Part shown: piece after piece, positions 9,046-18,594 of the stretch
Layout of the letters: every line of letters starts with the position of its first letter
Numbering within the stretch: the stretch's first letter is position 1
Assembly (NCBI GenBank): GCA_014651175.1
Contig: BMWJ01000004.1
Span: forward strand, 372,001 to 436,000
Direction: 5' to 3'
Length of the DNA: 64,000 bases
Origin: Streptomyces clavifer
Lineage (GTDB): Bacteria; Actinomycetota; Actinomycetes; Streptomycetales; Streptomycetaceae
Position numbers and translations under genes: made by a program
Notes under the pieces: model-generated
Told to the model about the DNA's origin: nothing
Database searches by the model: none
The model's input: only the letters and a program-made list of their open reading frames with translations

Positions 9046-10301
9046 GGCGGTTGTCGGAGCTGCTGCGGGCCACCGGGGCGTCGCACGTCCGGCACTCGAC
9101 GATCCGGATGCGGATCGCCCTCGTGTACGGCGGGGTGTTCCTGGTCCTCGGGACGGCCCTGCTCGTCACGGTCAATCTGGCGTCCCGGGCCGGCACCGAC
9201 TCGCAGGCACGGGCCATCGCCACGTCCGCCGCGGTCGCCCAGCCGGGCTTCGCGGTCAACGGACCGCTGCACACCCGGGGCCGTCTCGGTCCGCCCACGG
9301 TCTACGACGTCACCGACGAGGTGAGCGACGCCGCGAGTCGGGAGCTCCTGTACTGGTCGGCCGCCGCGCTCCTCGTGATGACGGGGTGCGCCGTGGGGGT
9401 GGGCTGGTGGACCGCGGGGCGGGTGCTGCGGCCCGTCCACGTGATGACGGCGAAGGCCCGACGGCTCTCCGAGCACACCCTGCACGAGCGGATCGCGTCC
9501 AGCGGTCCGGACGACGAGCTAAGGGAGCTCGGCGAGACGCTGGACGCGCTGCTGGGCCGGCTGGAGAAGGCCTTCGACAGCCAGCGCCGGTTCATCGCCA
9601 ACGCCTCACACGAACTGAGGACACCGCTGGCCACTCAGCGGGCGGCGATCCAGGTGGGACTCGACGACCCGTCCCCGGAGGACCTCGTACGGACCCGGCA
9701 GACACTGCTGGACAACAACCGGCGCAGCGAGCGGCTCATCGAGGGGCTGCTCGTGCTGGCGCGCAGCGAGCGTGGGCTGGCGAAGGGCGAACGCGAGGAG
9801 GTCGACCTCGCCCAGGTGGTGGCGGAGGAGACCGCGCGGCCGACGGCGGCTTCGGAACGGCCGCTGCCGCGTCCGGAGATCACGGTCGGGACCGCTCCCT
9901 GCACCGTACGGGGGAACCGGCAGCTGCTCGCGCAGCTGGTCGGGAACCTGCTGTCCAACGCGGTCCGGTACAACGTGCCCGGCGGCCGTGTCCAGGTGTC
10001 GCTCACCTCGGACGGCGCGCTGGTGGTCCGGAACACCGGCCCGGTGGTGGACGGGGCGGACATCGCGGAGTTCTTCCAGCCGTTCCGGCGCGGCGAGGGG
10101 CGGGACCGGATGGGCCAGGGGTCGGGGCTCGGGCTATCGATCGTACGTTCTATTGCCGTGGCTCACGGCGGTACGGTCACGGCGGTACCCGGCCCCGAGG
10201 GCGGGCTCGCCGTGACCGTACGCCTGCCGGTGGATCAGTCCTCGGCGACGACTCCGCGGGCGGCGGCCCAGGCGGGCAGCCCGGCGAGCACCTCCCGGTA
10301 G
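9042..10301 (+). CDS. Sensor histidine kinase, partner of the upstream response regulator
   Basis: The 419-residue membrane kinase has a first TM at about 25-46, a short extracytoplasmic loop (about 47-100), a second TM at about 105-125 and a HAMP linker. HisKA follows with phospho-His in [12 protein letters not shown] (about residue 190), then HATPase_c with N box LLSNAVRYN (about 305), D box and G box [11 protein letters not shown] (about 365). The small sensory loop resembles intramembrane or envelope-stress sensors. GTG at 9042 overlaps the regulator stop. The last 67 bases overlap, antiparallel, the 3' end of the VWA gene on the other strand. The signal is unknown. Confidence 0.92.
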   Translation: MRRLSELLRATGASHVRHSTIRMRIALVYGGVFLVLGTALLVTVNLASRAGTDSQARAIATSAAVAQPGFAVNGPLHTRGRLGPPTVYDVTDEVSDAASRELLYWSAAALLVMTGCAVGVGWWTAGRVLRPVHVMTAKARRLSEHTLHERIASSGPDDELRELGETLDALLGRLEKAFDSQRRFIANASHELRTPLATQRAAIQVGLDDPSPEDLVRTRQTLLDNNRRSERLIEGLLVLARSERGLAKGEREEVDLAQVVAEETARPTAASERPLPRPEITVGTAPCTVRGNRQLLAQLVGNLLSNAVRYNVPGGRVQVSLTSDGALVVRNTGPVVDGADIAEFFQPFRRGEGRDRMGQGSGLGLSIVRSIAVAHGGTVTAVPGPEGGLAVTVRLPVDQSSATTPRAAAQAGSPASTSR

Positions 10302-12142
10302 AACGCGGCGTCCGGGACCTCGCGGGGGGCGGGGCCGGCGTGGAAGAACCCGGCGTTCCGGACGTCCAGCCTGCGCAGGAAGTCGAAGCCCTTCGCGTCC
10401 TCCTCGCCGAACGCGACGAACTGGAAGAACAGCGGCAGCCGTGCCGCGTCCGTGAGGGCCTGCTTGGCCGCCTGCTTGGCGTCCGGCGCGCCGTCCGTCT
10501 GGAAGATCACGAGCGCCGGACCCGCGGCCTCGGACTTCTCGTAGTGCGCGACGATCTCCTCGACGGCCCGGTGGTAGTTGGTGCGTCCGAGCCGGCCGAG
10601 GCCCGCGTGCAGCTCGTCGATCCGGCCCTCGTGGGCGGTGAGGTCGATCGCCCCGGTGCCGTCGATGTCGGTCGAGAAGAAGACGACGGGCACGGTGGCG
10701 TTCGCGTCCAGGTGCGCGGCGAGCGCCAGGGTGCGGTCGCCGAGGTGCTGGGCGCTGCCGTCCTTGTAGAACGGCCGCATGGACCCGGACCGGTCGAGCA
10801 CCAGGTACACGGTGGCCCGCAGCCCGGTCAGCCCGTGCGCCTTGAGCCCGGCCTGTGCCGCCTTGTAGGGGGCGACGAGGCCGGGCGCGGTGGCCTTGAC
10901 CCGGGCGAGGGAGGTGGCGGGCCTACCGGCCGGGACGGCCGGGGCCACCGGTTCGAGGGTGACCGGCGCGACGGTGATCTGCGGGGCGTCCGACTCGGCG
11001 GCGACCGGCTCGGGGACGGCCGGTGCGGGGATGGCCGGTGCGGCCTCCGGGCGGGGGGTGACCGGTGCGACGGCGATCGGTGCGGTTTCCGGCTCGGGGG
11101 TGACCGGTGCGGCCTCGGCCACGAAGGCGGCCTGTACGGCCTCCGGCGCAGGGTTGACCGGTGTGGCCTCGGCGACCGGTACGACCTCCGGCTCGGGGGC
11201 CGACTCCGGTGCGGTCTCCGCAGCCTCGGGGGCGTCGGTCCCCGGAGTGGTGTCCGGCGCGGGCGCCGTCTCCTCTCCGGCCGGTTCCGCATCGGCGGGA
11301 GCCTCCGCGACCGCGGGGGCGACCGGTGCGACCTCCGCGACGGGCTCCGAGACGGGCTCCGCCTCGGTGGCGACGGGCTCGGGCGCCGCGACCACAGCGG
11401 GCTCGACGGTGGCGGGCTCCGCGACCGGTGCGACCTCCGCGACCGGCTCTGCCTCGGCAGCGACGGGCTCGGGCGCTGCGACCACAGTGGGCTCGACGAC
11501 GGCGGGCTCCGCCTCCGCGACGGGCTCGGCCTCGGCGACCGGCTCCGCAGCCACCACGGGCTCGACGACGGGCGCGGCGGTTACCGGCTCCGCCTCCGCG
11601 ACGGGCTTCGTCTCGGCGGCCGGTTCGGCGGCGACGGGCTCGGCTTCCGCGACCGGAGCGGGCTCGACGACGGGCGCGGCGGTGACCGGCTCGACCTCGG
11701 CGGCGGCAACGGGCACCGCTGCCGCCGCCGGCTCCAGGTCGATGTCGATCGTGAGGGGTGACGCGGCGGCCGGCTCCGGCTCGACCGCGGCATCCGTGGC
11801 CTCCTGGGCCCGCTTGGCGTCGGGGTCCGACCCCTGGGCCGGAACCGTCGGCGTGACCGGGGAGGCGGACGCGGACGCAGACGTGGCGGCCGCCGTGTCG
11901 AAGGCTGCCGCCACCAGGTCCGAGGCCGGTCCGTCCTCACCGTCGGCGGTGGCGGACCGGGCCGACGAGGGGGAGGCCGGGGCCGGTACCGAGGCCTTCG
12001 CGGGCTCGGACGCCGAAGTGGTGGTCTCCGGCTCCGGCTCCGTGGGCTGGGTGCGCTCGGCCTGGGGCGGGACGGTGGCCGTGGTCGGCTCGTCCTGCTC
12101 CGTGCGGCCGAACACCTTGCGCAGCAAGCTCCGAATGCCCAT
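10235..12142 (-). CDS. VWA (TerF-like) domain protein with a long Pro/Ala/Val/Glu-rich region
   Basis: The 635-residue protein begins [20 protein letters not shown]. About 400 residues of low-complexity Pro/Ala/Val/Glu sequence follow, with repeats of the kind EPVAEAEPV (densest in bases 11300-11700). It ends in a von Willebrand A domain (about 435-635). The MIDAS motif is DRSGSMRPF near residue 449, with downstream FSTDIDG and FQTDGAPD. The VWA type is that of TerF/TerY proteins linked to tellurite-type stress systems, and a TerB protein is also encoded in this window (34664-35119). ATG at 12142 is chosen over upstream ATGs (12160, 12295) because it begins the recognisable basic helix. No signal peptide is seen, so it is probably cytoplasmic. 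Confidence 0.85.
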   Translation of the reverse strand: MGIRSLLRKVFGRTEQDEPTTATVPPQAERTQPTEPEPETTTSASEPAKASVPAPASPSSARSATADGEDGPASDLVAAAFDTAAATSASASASPVTPTVPAQGSDPDAKRAQEATDAAVEPEPAAASPLTIDIDLEPAAAAVPVAAAEVEPVTAAPVVEPAPVAEAEPVAAEPAAETKPVAEAEPVTAAPVVEPVVAAEPVAEAEPVAEAEPAVVEPTVVAAPEPVAAEAEPVAEVAPVAEPATVEPAVVAAPEPVATEAEPVSEPVAEVAPVAPAVAEAPADAEPAGEETAPAPDTTPGTDAPEAAETAPESAPEPEVVPVAEATPVNPAPEAVQAAFVAEAAPVTPEPETAPIAVAPVTPRPEAAPAIPAPAVPEPVAAESDAPQITVAPVTLEPVAPAVPAGRPATSLARVKATAPGLVAPYKAAQAGLKAHGLTGLRATVYLVLDRSGSMRPFYKDGSAQHLGDRTLALAAHLDANATVPVVFFSTDIDGTGAIDLTAHEGRIDELHAGLGRLGRTNYHRAVEEIVAHYEKSEAAGPALVIFQTDGAPDAKQAAKQALTDAARLPLFFQFVAFGEEDAKGFDFLRRLDVRNAGFFHAGPAPREVPDAAFYREVLAGLPAWAAARGVVAED

Positions 12143-12348
12143 GGGCGAGGCCTTTCGCATGAGTTGGGTGCGATTAATGTCCGTACTGCGGGAATTGATC
12201 CCTGGCCAGGGCGGATACGTAAGGTTAGCGGCCGGATCCGGCCGTTCGGCGGTGCGGCCCGCCCTTGCGCCAACCGAGCTCCAACCGAGTTCCATCCGAG
12301 TCCCGCGCCGACACCGGAACAGGGCCGAGGAAGCAGCGGTGGCCGGGA

Positions 12349-12370
12349 CTTCACCCTCTGTTCACCGGCA
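12349..12370 (+). promoter_or_regulatory. PHO box (PhoP operator) upstream of the PhoX gene
   Basis: Two adjacent 11-base direct repeats, CTTCACCCTCT (12349-12359) and GTTCACCGGCA (12360-12370), match the Streptomyces PhoP recognition unit, which centres on GTTCACC. They end 65 bases before the GTG of the PhoX-type phosphatase, a normal place for activation under phosphate limitation. Binding is inferred. Confidence 0.75.
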
Positions 12371-12435
12371 GTCCCACGTGCCGCGTGAATGCGCACCTAC
12401 CGTCACGCAGGACACACAGACGGAGGGACGACAAC

Positions 12436-14496
12436 GTGCGCAACCTGCTGCCGCTCATCAGCTCGCACCCGGGCGGGCGCTCTGCGCTGACCTGCCGCTA
12501 CCGCTGCGGAGACGCCTGCTTCAACGAGGTACCGAACACCAGCGACAACGAGTACGCCGGCGACATCATCGCCGGTGCCCTGTCACGCCGGTCGATGATG
12601 CGCGCCGCCGCGGTGGTGACGGTCGCCGCCGCAGCCGGAACCGCCGCTCTCACCGGCCCCGGTGCCCCGCAGGCCGAGGCCGCGCCGCTCGCCGGCCACC
12701 CCGGCAGGAAGCCGAAGCCCACTCCTCCGGGCGCACGTGGTCTGCGCTTCACGCCTGTGGCGCCGAACAAGGACGACAAGGTCACCGTCCCCGACGGGTA
12801 CGGCCAGAACATCGTGATCCGCTGGGGCGAACCGATCCTGCGCGGTGCGCCCGCCTTCAACCCGGACAAGCAGTCGGCGAAGGCGCAGGCGGGTCAGTTC
12901 GGTTACAACAACGACTTCCTCTCGCTGCTCCCGCTGCGCGGCGAGCGCGGCCGTCAGGTGCTGGTCGCCAACCACGAGTACACGGACGAGATCCTGATGT
13001 TCCGTGGATACGATCCGGCCAATCCGACCCGCGAGCAGGTCGAGATCGCCTGGGCCGCGCACGGACTCTCCGTGGTCGTCGTCCAGGAGGAGAGCCGTAC
13101 CGGCAAGCTCGGCCCGGTCAACCGCCACCCGCTGAACCGACGCCTCACCGCGACCAGCGAGTTCGAGGTCACCGGCCCGGCCGCGGGCGGCGCGCTGCTC
13201 CGTACCTCCGCCGACCGCACCGGCCGCAAGGTGCTCGGCACCCTCAACAACTGCGCGGGCGGCACGACCCCGTGGGGCACCACGCTGCACGGCGAGGAGA
13301 ACTTCAACCAGTACTTCGCCAACGGCTCCCGTGACACCGACAAGCGCTACGGCATCGGAACGGCCGGTACCGAGCGCAAGTGGGAGCGCTTCGACAAGCG
13401 CTTCGACCTGGCGCAGGAGCCCAACGAGGCGCACCGCTTCGGGTGGGTCGTCGAACTCGACCCGTACGACCCCGAGTCCACGCCCCGCAAACGCACCGCG
13501 CTCGGCCGCTTCAAGCACGAGGCCGCGGAGCCCCGGCTGACCGCGGACGGCCGCCCCGTCGTCTACATGGGCGACGACGAGCGGTTCGACTACCTGTACA
13601 AGTTCGTCTCCAGCAAGCAGATGAAGAAGGGCAGCTCGCGGGCCGCCCGTGAGCACAACCTGACGCTGCTGGACGAGGGCACGCTGTACGTCGCCAAGCT
13701 GGCCGGCGACTCCCCGGCCGCGGAGTTCGACGGCTCGGGCAAGCTCCCCTCCGACGGTGAGTTCGACGGCAGCGGAGTGTGGATCCCGCTCGCGACCGGC
13801 ACCACCTCGCACGTGCCCGGCATGACCGCCGAGGAGGTGTACGTCTTCACGCGCGTCGCCGGTGACAAGGTCGGCGCCACGAAGATGGACCGTCCCGAGG
13901 ACGTCGAGCCGTCGCCGCGCACCGGCCGTGTCTACGTGGCCCTCACCAACAACACCGACCGCGGCAAGGCGGGCAAGCCCGGCGCCGACGAGGCCAACCC
14001 CCGCAACGCCAACAAGCACGGGCAGATCCTCGAGCTCGCGGAGAACTGGGACGACGCGGCGGGCGACGGGTTCGCCTGGCGGCTGTTCCTCGTCGCGGGT
14101 GACCCGAACGATCCGGCGACGTACTTCGCGGGATTCCCCAAGGAGAAGGTCAGTCCCATCTCCTGCCCGGACAACGTGGCCTTCGATGACCACGGCAACC
14201 TGTGGATCTCCACGGACGGAGCCCAGCTCGGTTCGCACGACGGCCTGTTCGGCGTCGCGACGCAGGGCGAACGACGGGGCGAGCTGAAGCAGTTCCTGAC
14301 CGTGCCGTCCGGTGCCGAGACGTGCGGCCCGGTGATCCAGGACCGCCGTGTCCTGGTGGCCGTGCAGCACCCGGGCGAGATCGACGGCGCCTCCGTCGAG
14401 AAGCCGGCGAGCACCTGGCCGGACGGCCCCGGGAGGATCGTCCGCCCTTCGGTCGTCGCCGTCTGGCGCAAGGACGGCAGCGACATCGGCGTCTGA
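12436..14496 (+). CDS. PhoX-type alkaline phosphatase, Tat-exported
   Basis: The 686-residue protein belongs to the DUF839/PhoX family, calcium/iron phosphomonoesterases acting outside the membrane. The N-terminus (RNLLPLISSHPGGRSALTC, then ALSRRSMMRAAAVVTVAAAAG) carries the family lead region followed by a twin-arginine signal at about residue 53-56. Later motifs include NCAGGTTPWGT-type text near 270 and GEENFNQYF, both conserved in PhoX. The start is GTG at 12436 with GGAGGG eight bases upstream. An upstream PHO box makes phosphate-starvation control likely. The strong hairpin at 14529 ends the transcript. Confidence 0.9.
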   Translation: MRNLLPLISSHPGGRSALTCRYRCGDACFNEVPNTSDNEYAGDIIAGALSRRSMMRAAAVVTVAAAAGTAALTGPGAPQAEAAPLAGHPGRKPKPTPPGARGLRFTPVAPNKDDKVTVPDGYGQNIVIRWGEPILRGAPAFNPDKQSAKAQAGQFGYNNDFLSLLPLRGERGRQVLVANHEYTDEILMFRGYDPANPTREQVEIAWAAHGLSVVVVQEESRTGKLGPVNRHPLNRRLTATSEFEVTGPAAGGALLRTSADRTGRKVLGTLNNCAGGTTPWGTTLHGEENFNQYFANGSRDTDKRYGIGTAGTERKWERFDKRFDLAQEPNEAHRFGWVVELDPYDPESTPRKRTALGRFKHEAAEPRLTADGRPVVYMGDDERFDYLYKFVSSKQMKKGSSRAAREHNLTLLDEGTLYVAKLAGDSPAAEFDGSGKLPSDGEFDGSGVWIPLATGTTSHVPGMTAEEVYVFTRVAGDKVGATKMDRPEDVEPSPRTGRVYVALTNNTDRGKAGKPGADEANPRNANKHGQILELAENWDDAAGDGFAWRLFLVAGDPNDPATYFAGFPKEKVSPISCPDNVAFDDHGNLWISTDGAQLGSHDGLFGVATQGERRGELKQFLTVPSGAETCGPVIQDRRVLVAVQHPGEIDGASVEKPASTWPDGPGRIVRPSVVAVWRKDGSDIGV

Positions 14497-14528
14497 TCCC
14501 GGAGCGCGTGAAGGCGTCCTGCCACCAC

Positions 14529-14567
14529 GGCACCGGGCCCGTGCCCCTGCGGCGCGGGCCCGGTGCC
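14529..14567 (+). terminator. Hairpin terminator after the PhoX gene
   Basis: A perfect 13-bp stem, GGCACCGGGCCCG (14529-14541) with CGGGCCCGGTGCC (14555-14567), lies 33 bases after the stop codon. There is no T-run. Confidence 0.65.
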
Positions 14568-14649
14568 CGTCGTCCACCGACGACGGCCCCGGAGGGCGAG
14601 CAGGAAATCCGTCCCCGTCCGGGCACCTCACCGGACTAGAGTCGGGTCC

Positions 14650-15054
14650 ATGGTTTCCGGTGAGGCGCCGCAGGCGGAGGGAAGCGTCCGGGTCGACGTC
14701 TGGATCTGGTCGGTCCGGCTGACCAAGACCCGGTCGCAGGCGGCTGCCGCCTGCCGGGCAGGTCATGTGCGGGTCAACGGCGAGCGGGCCAAGCCCGCTC
14801 AGGCGCTGCACAGGGGCGACGAGGTGCGGCTCCGGCATGCGGGCCGGGACCGGATCGTGGTCGTGTCGAAGATCGTGAAGAAGCGCGTCGGGCCGCCGGT
14901 CGCCGTGGAGTGCTTCGTCGACAACAGCCCGCCCCCGCCGCCCCGCGAGGCCGCGGTCCAGGTCCCGGTCCGCGACCGGGGCACGGGCCGCCCGACCAAA
15001 CGCGACCGCCGTGAGATGGAACGGCTCCAGAGCAGGGGCCCGGACCCCTCCTGA
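14650..15054 (+). CDS. S4-domain RNA-binding protein (Hsp15-like)
   Basis: The 134-residue basic protein has an S4 RNA-binding domain at about residues 15-75 (VRVDVWIWSVRLTKTRSQA, GHVRVNGERAKPAQALHRGD). It ends in a highly charged tail (RGTGRPTKRDRREMERLQ). This matches the Hsp15/YrfH family, whose E. coli member binds free 50S subunits carrying stalled nascent chains. ATG at 14650 is the first start giving the family N-terminus; the longer frame from 14563 runs through the preceding terminator. It converges on a DUF2630 gene, and the gap between them carries a degenerate short tandem repeat. Confidence 0.85.
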   Translation: MVSGEAPQAEGSVRVDVWIWSVRLTKTRSQAAAACRAGHVRVNGERAKPAQALHRGDEVRLRHAGRDRIVVVSKIVKKRVGPPVAVECFVDNSPPPPPREAAVQVPVRDRGTGRPTKRDRREMERLQSRGPDPS

Positions 15055-15124
15055 GCCCGGGGCATGACCCTTCCCCGGGGCGACCCGCGACTCCCCCGGA
15101 AACGACGTCGCCCAGCGTGCGGAG

Positions 15125-15181
15125 CCCTTTCGCGCGGCGCCCCTTTGCGCGGTCACCCTCGCGCGGATCCCTTTCGCGCGG
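15125..15181. repeat. Degenerate four-copy CCCTTTCGCGCGG tandem repeat
   Basis: Copies lie at 15125-15137 (CCCTTTCGCGCGG), 15141-15152 (CCCTTTGCGCGG), 15156-15166 (CCCTCGCGCGG) and 15169-15181 (CCCTTTCGCGCGG). The period shrinks from 16 to 13 bases. The block lies in the 206-base gap between two convergent stop codons, so it may act in transcript ends or be slippage debris. No other feature is seen in this gap. Confidence 0.6.
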
Positions 15182-15260
15182 AGCCCCCCGGAAGTCATCC
15201 CCTCCCTGAAGGGCTGCTCCCGACGGGCCTACAGGAGCGGGATTCCCCGGAGCCTGCTCC

Positions 15261-15506
15261 TCACCCCTGGTAGCCCTCCACCTCGTCGGCGGGCCGCACC
15301 TCGGCCAGCGACGGGTCGTCGCCGAATTCGCTGAGCGCGCGCCGCTGCCGCAGCAGGTCCCAGCACTGGTCGAGCCGGATCTCCACCTCTCGCAGTCGCG
15401 ACCGCTCCTCGGCGGAGAGTCCGGGTTCCGCGGCCGAGCGGGCGCGCAGGGCGCGCTCCTCGGAGACCAGCCCGCCGATGTCCTCGAAGATGTCCTGTTC
15501 GCCCAT
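15261..15506 (-). CDS. DUF2630 family small protein
   Basis: The 81-residue acidic, largely helical protein begins MGEQDIFEDIGGLVSEERALRAR. It contains LSAEERSRLREVEIRLDQCWDLLRQRRA and ends with the family-typical PADEVEGYQG. The family is widespread in actinobacteria with no assigned function. AGGAGAAAC sits just before ATG at 15506. Predicted cytoplasmic; no membrane segment or metal motif. Confidence 0.85.
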   Translation of the reverse strand: MGEQDIFEDIGGLVSEERALRARSAAEPGLSAEERSRLREVEIRLDQCWDLLRQRRALSEFGDDPSLAEVRPADEVEGYQG

Positions 15507-15556
15507 GGCGTTTCTCCTGCTCCCACTCCGGGACGACGCGCGCCGGACGGCGTGCG

Positions 15557-16498
15557 TCAGATGACGAGGACGGTCTTGCCGCGCGCCCCGCCCGCACGGT
15601 TCTGGGCGAGTGCCTGCGGGGCCTTCTCCAGCGGGAGCTCGATGTCGATGGGCACACTCAGCTCCCCTCGCACGGCTCCCGCGGCAAGTGCGTCGAGCAA
15701 TTCGCCGGACGGGGTGAGCCGGAAGTCCACCCAGGCGACACCCGCCGGGGCGGCGACCCCGCGGGTGGTGACGGCGACACCGCCGTCCCGCACCAGGGCC
15801 GTGTGCGCGGCGAACTCGGCGGGGTGGGTGGAGACCAGGTCGACGAGTGCGTCGACGCCCTCCGGATACAGGCCCGCCACCGCCGCTTCCAGTGCGCCGG
15901 GGCCGGAGGTCGTGTCCACGGTGACCGCCGCGCCGAGCGCACCCATCCGCCGCTTCTCGTCGCCCCGCACCGCCGCGACGACACCGATGGAGCGGGCCGC
16001 AGCGAGCTGGGTCAGGAAGCTGCCGACCCCGCCCGCGGCACCGATGATCAGCAGGCTCCTGCCGCTGCGGACCGCGGTGCTTCCCAGGATCTGGGCCGCG
16101 GTGGTCCCGGCGGACGGGAGCGCCGCCGCGGTCCTGAGCGGCAGGTCGCGCGGCACCAGGGCGATCGGGGAGTCCTGCGGTACGCACACGTATTCGCCGT
16201 ACGCGCCGCAGCGCCCCACCGGCGGGTCCGTCACCCGGCCGAACACCGGGTCGCCGACCCGGAAGCGGTTGTCGCCGCTGCCGATCATGTCCACCCGGCC
16301 CGCGAAGTCGGTGCCGAGGATCAGCGGGAAGGCGTGCGGAGCGACGCCGTCCAGGGCGCCGTCCGCGGTCTGCCAGTCGAGCGGGTTCAGGGCCGCGTAC
16401 TCCACCTTCACCCGCACGGCGCCCCCGGCGGGATCAGGTTTCGGCACCTCGACGAGACAGGGCTCCGCACAGAACGTGCTGACAGCGATGGCTCGCAT
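15557..16498 (-). CDS. Zinc-independent MDR-family NADP-dependent oxidoreductase (quinone oxidoreductase-like)
   Basis: The 313-residue protein has the medium-chain dehydrogenase layout: a GroES-like N-terminal domain (about 1-125, NPLDWQTADGALDG) and a Rossmann domain with GAAGGVGSFLTQLA (about 148-160) for NAD(P)H. The zinc ligands of alcohol dehydrogenases are absent, which places it with quinone oxidoreductases and enoyl reductases. Start ATG at 16498. It is separated from the EEP gene upstream by 77 bases on the same strand, so they may be co-transcribed. Substrate unknown. Confidence 0.85.
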   Translation of the reverse strand: MRAIAVSTFCAEPCLVEVPKPDPAGGAVRVKVEYAALNPLDWQTADGALDGVAPHAFPLILGTDFAGRVDMIGSGDNRFRVGDPVFGRVTDPPVGRCGAYGEYVCVPQDSPIALVPRDLPLRTAAALPSAGTTAAQILGSTAVRSGRSLLIIGAAGGVGSFLTQLAAARSIGVVAAVRGDEKRRMGALGAAVTVDTTSGPGALEAAVAGLYPEGVDALVDLVSTHPAEFAAHTALVRDGGVAVTTRGVAAPAGVAWVDFRLTPSGELLDALAAGAVRGELSVPIDIELPLEKAPQALAQNRAGGARGKTVLVI

Positions 16499-16575
16499 AC
16501 GGCCGGCCTCTCAGTCGCCCCCCTGCTCTCACGGATCCCACTCTCACCCGGTCCACGCGACCGCGCACGTCGGGG

Positions 16576-17571
16576 TCACGCTCCGTGCAGCGCCAGCGAG
16601 ACGAGCAGTGCGCGGTGGTCGGTTCCGCTCAGCCCGAGGAAGCGGGCGGACCGTACGGAGAAGTCGTCACTGACCAGGACGTGGTCGATCTGGGTGCGCA
16701 GGGGCGTAGCGCGGTCGGCCGGCCAGGAGTAGGTGCGGGACCGCCCGGCGATCCGGGCGCTGTCGTGGAGACCGCCCGCGTCGAGCACGGCCCGGAAGGC
16801 CGCGTGGTCCTGCGAGGCGTTGAAGTCGCCCGCGAGCAGGACCGGCTGCCCCTTCGTCCCGGCCGCGAAGTCCTGGATCCGGCCGAGTTCGGCCCGCCAG
16901 CCGTCGACCCCGTCGGGAATCGGCGGCAGCGGGTGGGCGAGCTGCAGCCGGACGTCCTTCCCGGCGATGGCGGCCACCGCGCCAGGCATCGCCATCACCC
17001 CGGCGACGGGCTCGGCGGTGCGCAGCGGATGGCGGCTGAGCAGGGCGGATCCGAGCGAACCGTCGAGCCGGACGACCTCGCGGTACGGGTACGCGGCCTG
17101 CGGGATCCGGGCGTCGAGGGCGTCCGAGCAGAGCAGATCACACTCCTGTACGAAGACGATGTCGGGCTGCTCGCGGTCGACGGTGCTGATCAGCGCGTCG
17201 GTGGCGTCGCCGAATTCCACGTTGGAGGTGAGGACGCGCAGCTCGGCGACGACCGGCCCGTGCGCACCCGTCGTCGCGGGGCCGTAGGGCCGGCAGAACC
17301 AGCCGGTGAGCGCGAGTGCCACGAGGGCCCACACCAGGCCCGCACGCCACCGGGCCAGACCCGCGAGGAGGAGGGCGACGCCGCCGGGGACGAGGAGCCA
17401 GGGCAGGAAGGCGAGGGCCTGGGGGAAGGGCGTCGGTCCGTCGCTGTCCAGGGCGCGGAAGCCGAGCACGGACGTGACGCCCGCCAGCAGGAGGGCGGCG
17501 CTCCACAGGGCCACGCCGCGCGGCCGGGCACCGGTCTCCCCGGGCGTCGTGATGGTGTTGGTCCCCGGCAC
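16576..17571 (-). CDS. Membrane-anchored endonuclease/exonuclease/phosphatase family protein
   Basis: The 331-residue protein has three membrane segments at about 23-40, 50-67 and 72-88, then an external EEP (DNase I-like) domain from about 105. Motifs are LTSNVEFGD, VFVQECD (metal-binding Glu), LLAGDFNASQDH (Asp/Asn) and SGTDHRALLVSLAL at the end (catalytic Asp-His). The layout is that of the streptomycete secreted-face EEP membrane proteins; substrates could be nucleic acid, phosphoinositide-like lipid or sugar phosphates. Start ATG at 17571. Confidence 0.85.
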   Translation of the reverse strand: MPGTNTITTPGETGARPRGVALWSAALLLAGVTSVLGFRALDSDGPTPFPQALAFLPWLLVPGGVALLLAGLARWRAGLVWALVALALTGWFCRPYGPATTGAHGPVVAELRVLTSNVEFGDATDALISTVDREQPDIVFVQECDLLCSDALDARIPQAAYPYREVVRLDGSLGSALLSRHPLRTAEPVAGVMAMPGAVAAIAGKDVRLQLAHPLPPIPDGVDGWRAELGRIQDFAAGTKGQPVLLAGDFNASQDHAAFRAVLDAGGLHDSARIAGRSRTYSWPADRATPLRTQIDHVLVSDDFSVRSARFLGLSGTDHRALLVSLALHGA

Positions 17572-17596
17572 GGGCCGATCCCCCTCCTCCTGCCGC

Positions 17597-18463
17597 CTAC
17601 CGCCCCATCGTCCTCCGTGCCGTCAGGATCCGTCCCGCCACCCCGCCGATCACCAGGACCGCCCCGGCCAGGAGCACGATCCACGCCGTCGTCCGCAGCG
17701 AGGCGGTCAGCGCGTCGTACACAGCGGCGGCCCCGTCCCGGTCGCTGCCCGGCACCTGGTCCAGCACCCGGGAACGCCCCGTCGCGACCAGGACGCGCAG
17801 CACGATCGAGCCGAGCACGAACCCGCCCCCCACCACGGCGGCGGCGCCCAGCGCGGCCCTCGCCCCGCCCCGTACGAGCGCGAGACCCGGGACCAGGAGG
17901 AGGAGCACCACTGTGCCGACGGCCGGCCAGACGCTGCAGTACCTCAGCCATTGGAACGATGTGCGCAGTTCGTCCGCGCGGTCGGCGGAGAGCACGGTGA
18001 TCGAGGTGTCCCGGACCGGGATCAGTCCGGCGAAGGGCACACCGTCGCTGATCAGCTCCCGCTTGACCTCCTCGATCACCGGTGCGAGCTCGATGGTCAC
18101 GGCCTGCCCGCTCTCGCCGTGCAGCGCGGCGGTCACGGCCTCGTGCGCCGTCCGGTTCGCGGTGTCCCAGGCCCGCTGGAAGGCCTCGGTCGTGGTGAAC
18201 GACTGCGCGGTCTCCCGCAGGAACTGCGCGACGGTCTCCTGGAGCGGGCCGACGTCGATGTTCTTCAGGGCCTCGTCGGTGATCACCGACGCGACGGTGT
18301 TCCGCACGTCGGGGTCGGAGGCCAGCGGCGAGACGGCCGCGAGGTACCGGTCCGCGTCGTCGAGCTCCAGGTCGACCCAGGCGGAGAGCGCGCTCACCGG
18401 GACCAGCACGGTGAGCAGCACGAGCAGTACCGCCGAGAAAGCCGCTGAGAGAGAGGTCCGCAC
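17597..18463 (-). CDS. Integral membrane protein of unknown function
   Basis: The 288-residue protein has an N-terminal membrane segment (about 8-27) and a roughly 140-residue extracytoplasmic helical region beginning WVDLELDDADRYLAAVSPLASD. Three more membrane segments follow near 180-200, 205-228 and 252-272, with a basic end (RILTARRTMGR). The body contains repeated phrases of the kind VRNTVASVITDEAL seen in actinobacterial conserved membrane proteins with no function. ATG at 18463. It sits just upstream of the EEP gene on the same strand (25-base gap), so the pair probably forms one transcript. Confidence 0.75.
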   Translation of the reverse strand: MRTSLSAAFSAVLLVLLTVLVPVSALSAWVDLELDDADRYLAAVSPLASDPDVRNTVASVITDEALKNIDVGPLQETVAQFLRETAQSFTTTEAFQRAWDTANRTAHEAVTAALHGESGQAVTIELAPVIEEVKRELISDGVPFAGLIPVRDTSITVLSADRADELRTSFQWLRYCSVWPAVGTVVLLLLVPGLALVRGGARAALGAAAVVGGGFVLGSIVLRVLVATGRSRVLDQVPGSDRDGAAAVYDALTASLRTTAWIVLLAGAVLVIGGVAGRILTARRTMGR

Positions 18464-18594
18464 GGCACCCAGCCAATCCCGTACGGCGGCGGGGCGCTCC
18501 GGGCCGTACGCCGTTCGAGTTGCCGGGCGGCGCGGCCGGGTGTGCTCTGGAGAAACGGACCGACGGACGGGGGCGAGGGAAGGAGCTGTCCGAC

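Noticed and set aside
12583-15198. An 871-codon open frame on the minus strand
   Set aside because: Antisense shadow of the PhoX and S4 genes.
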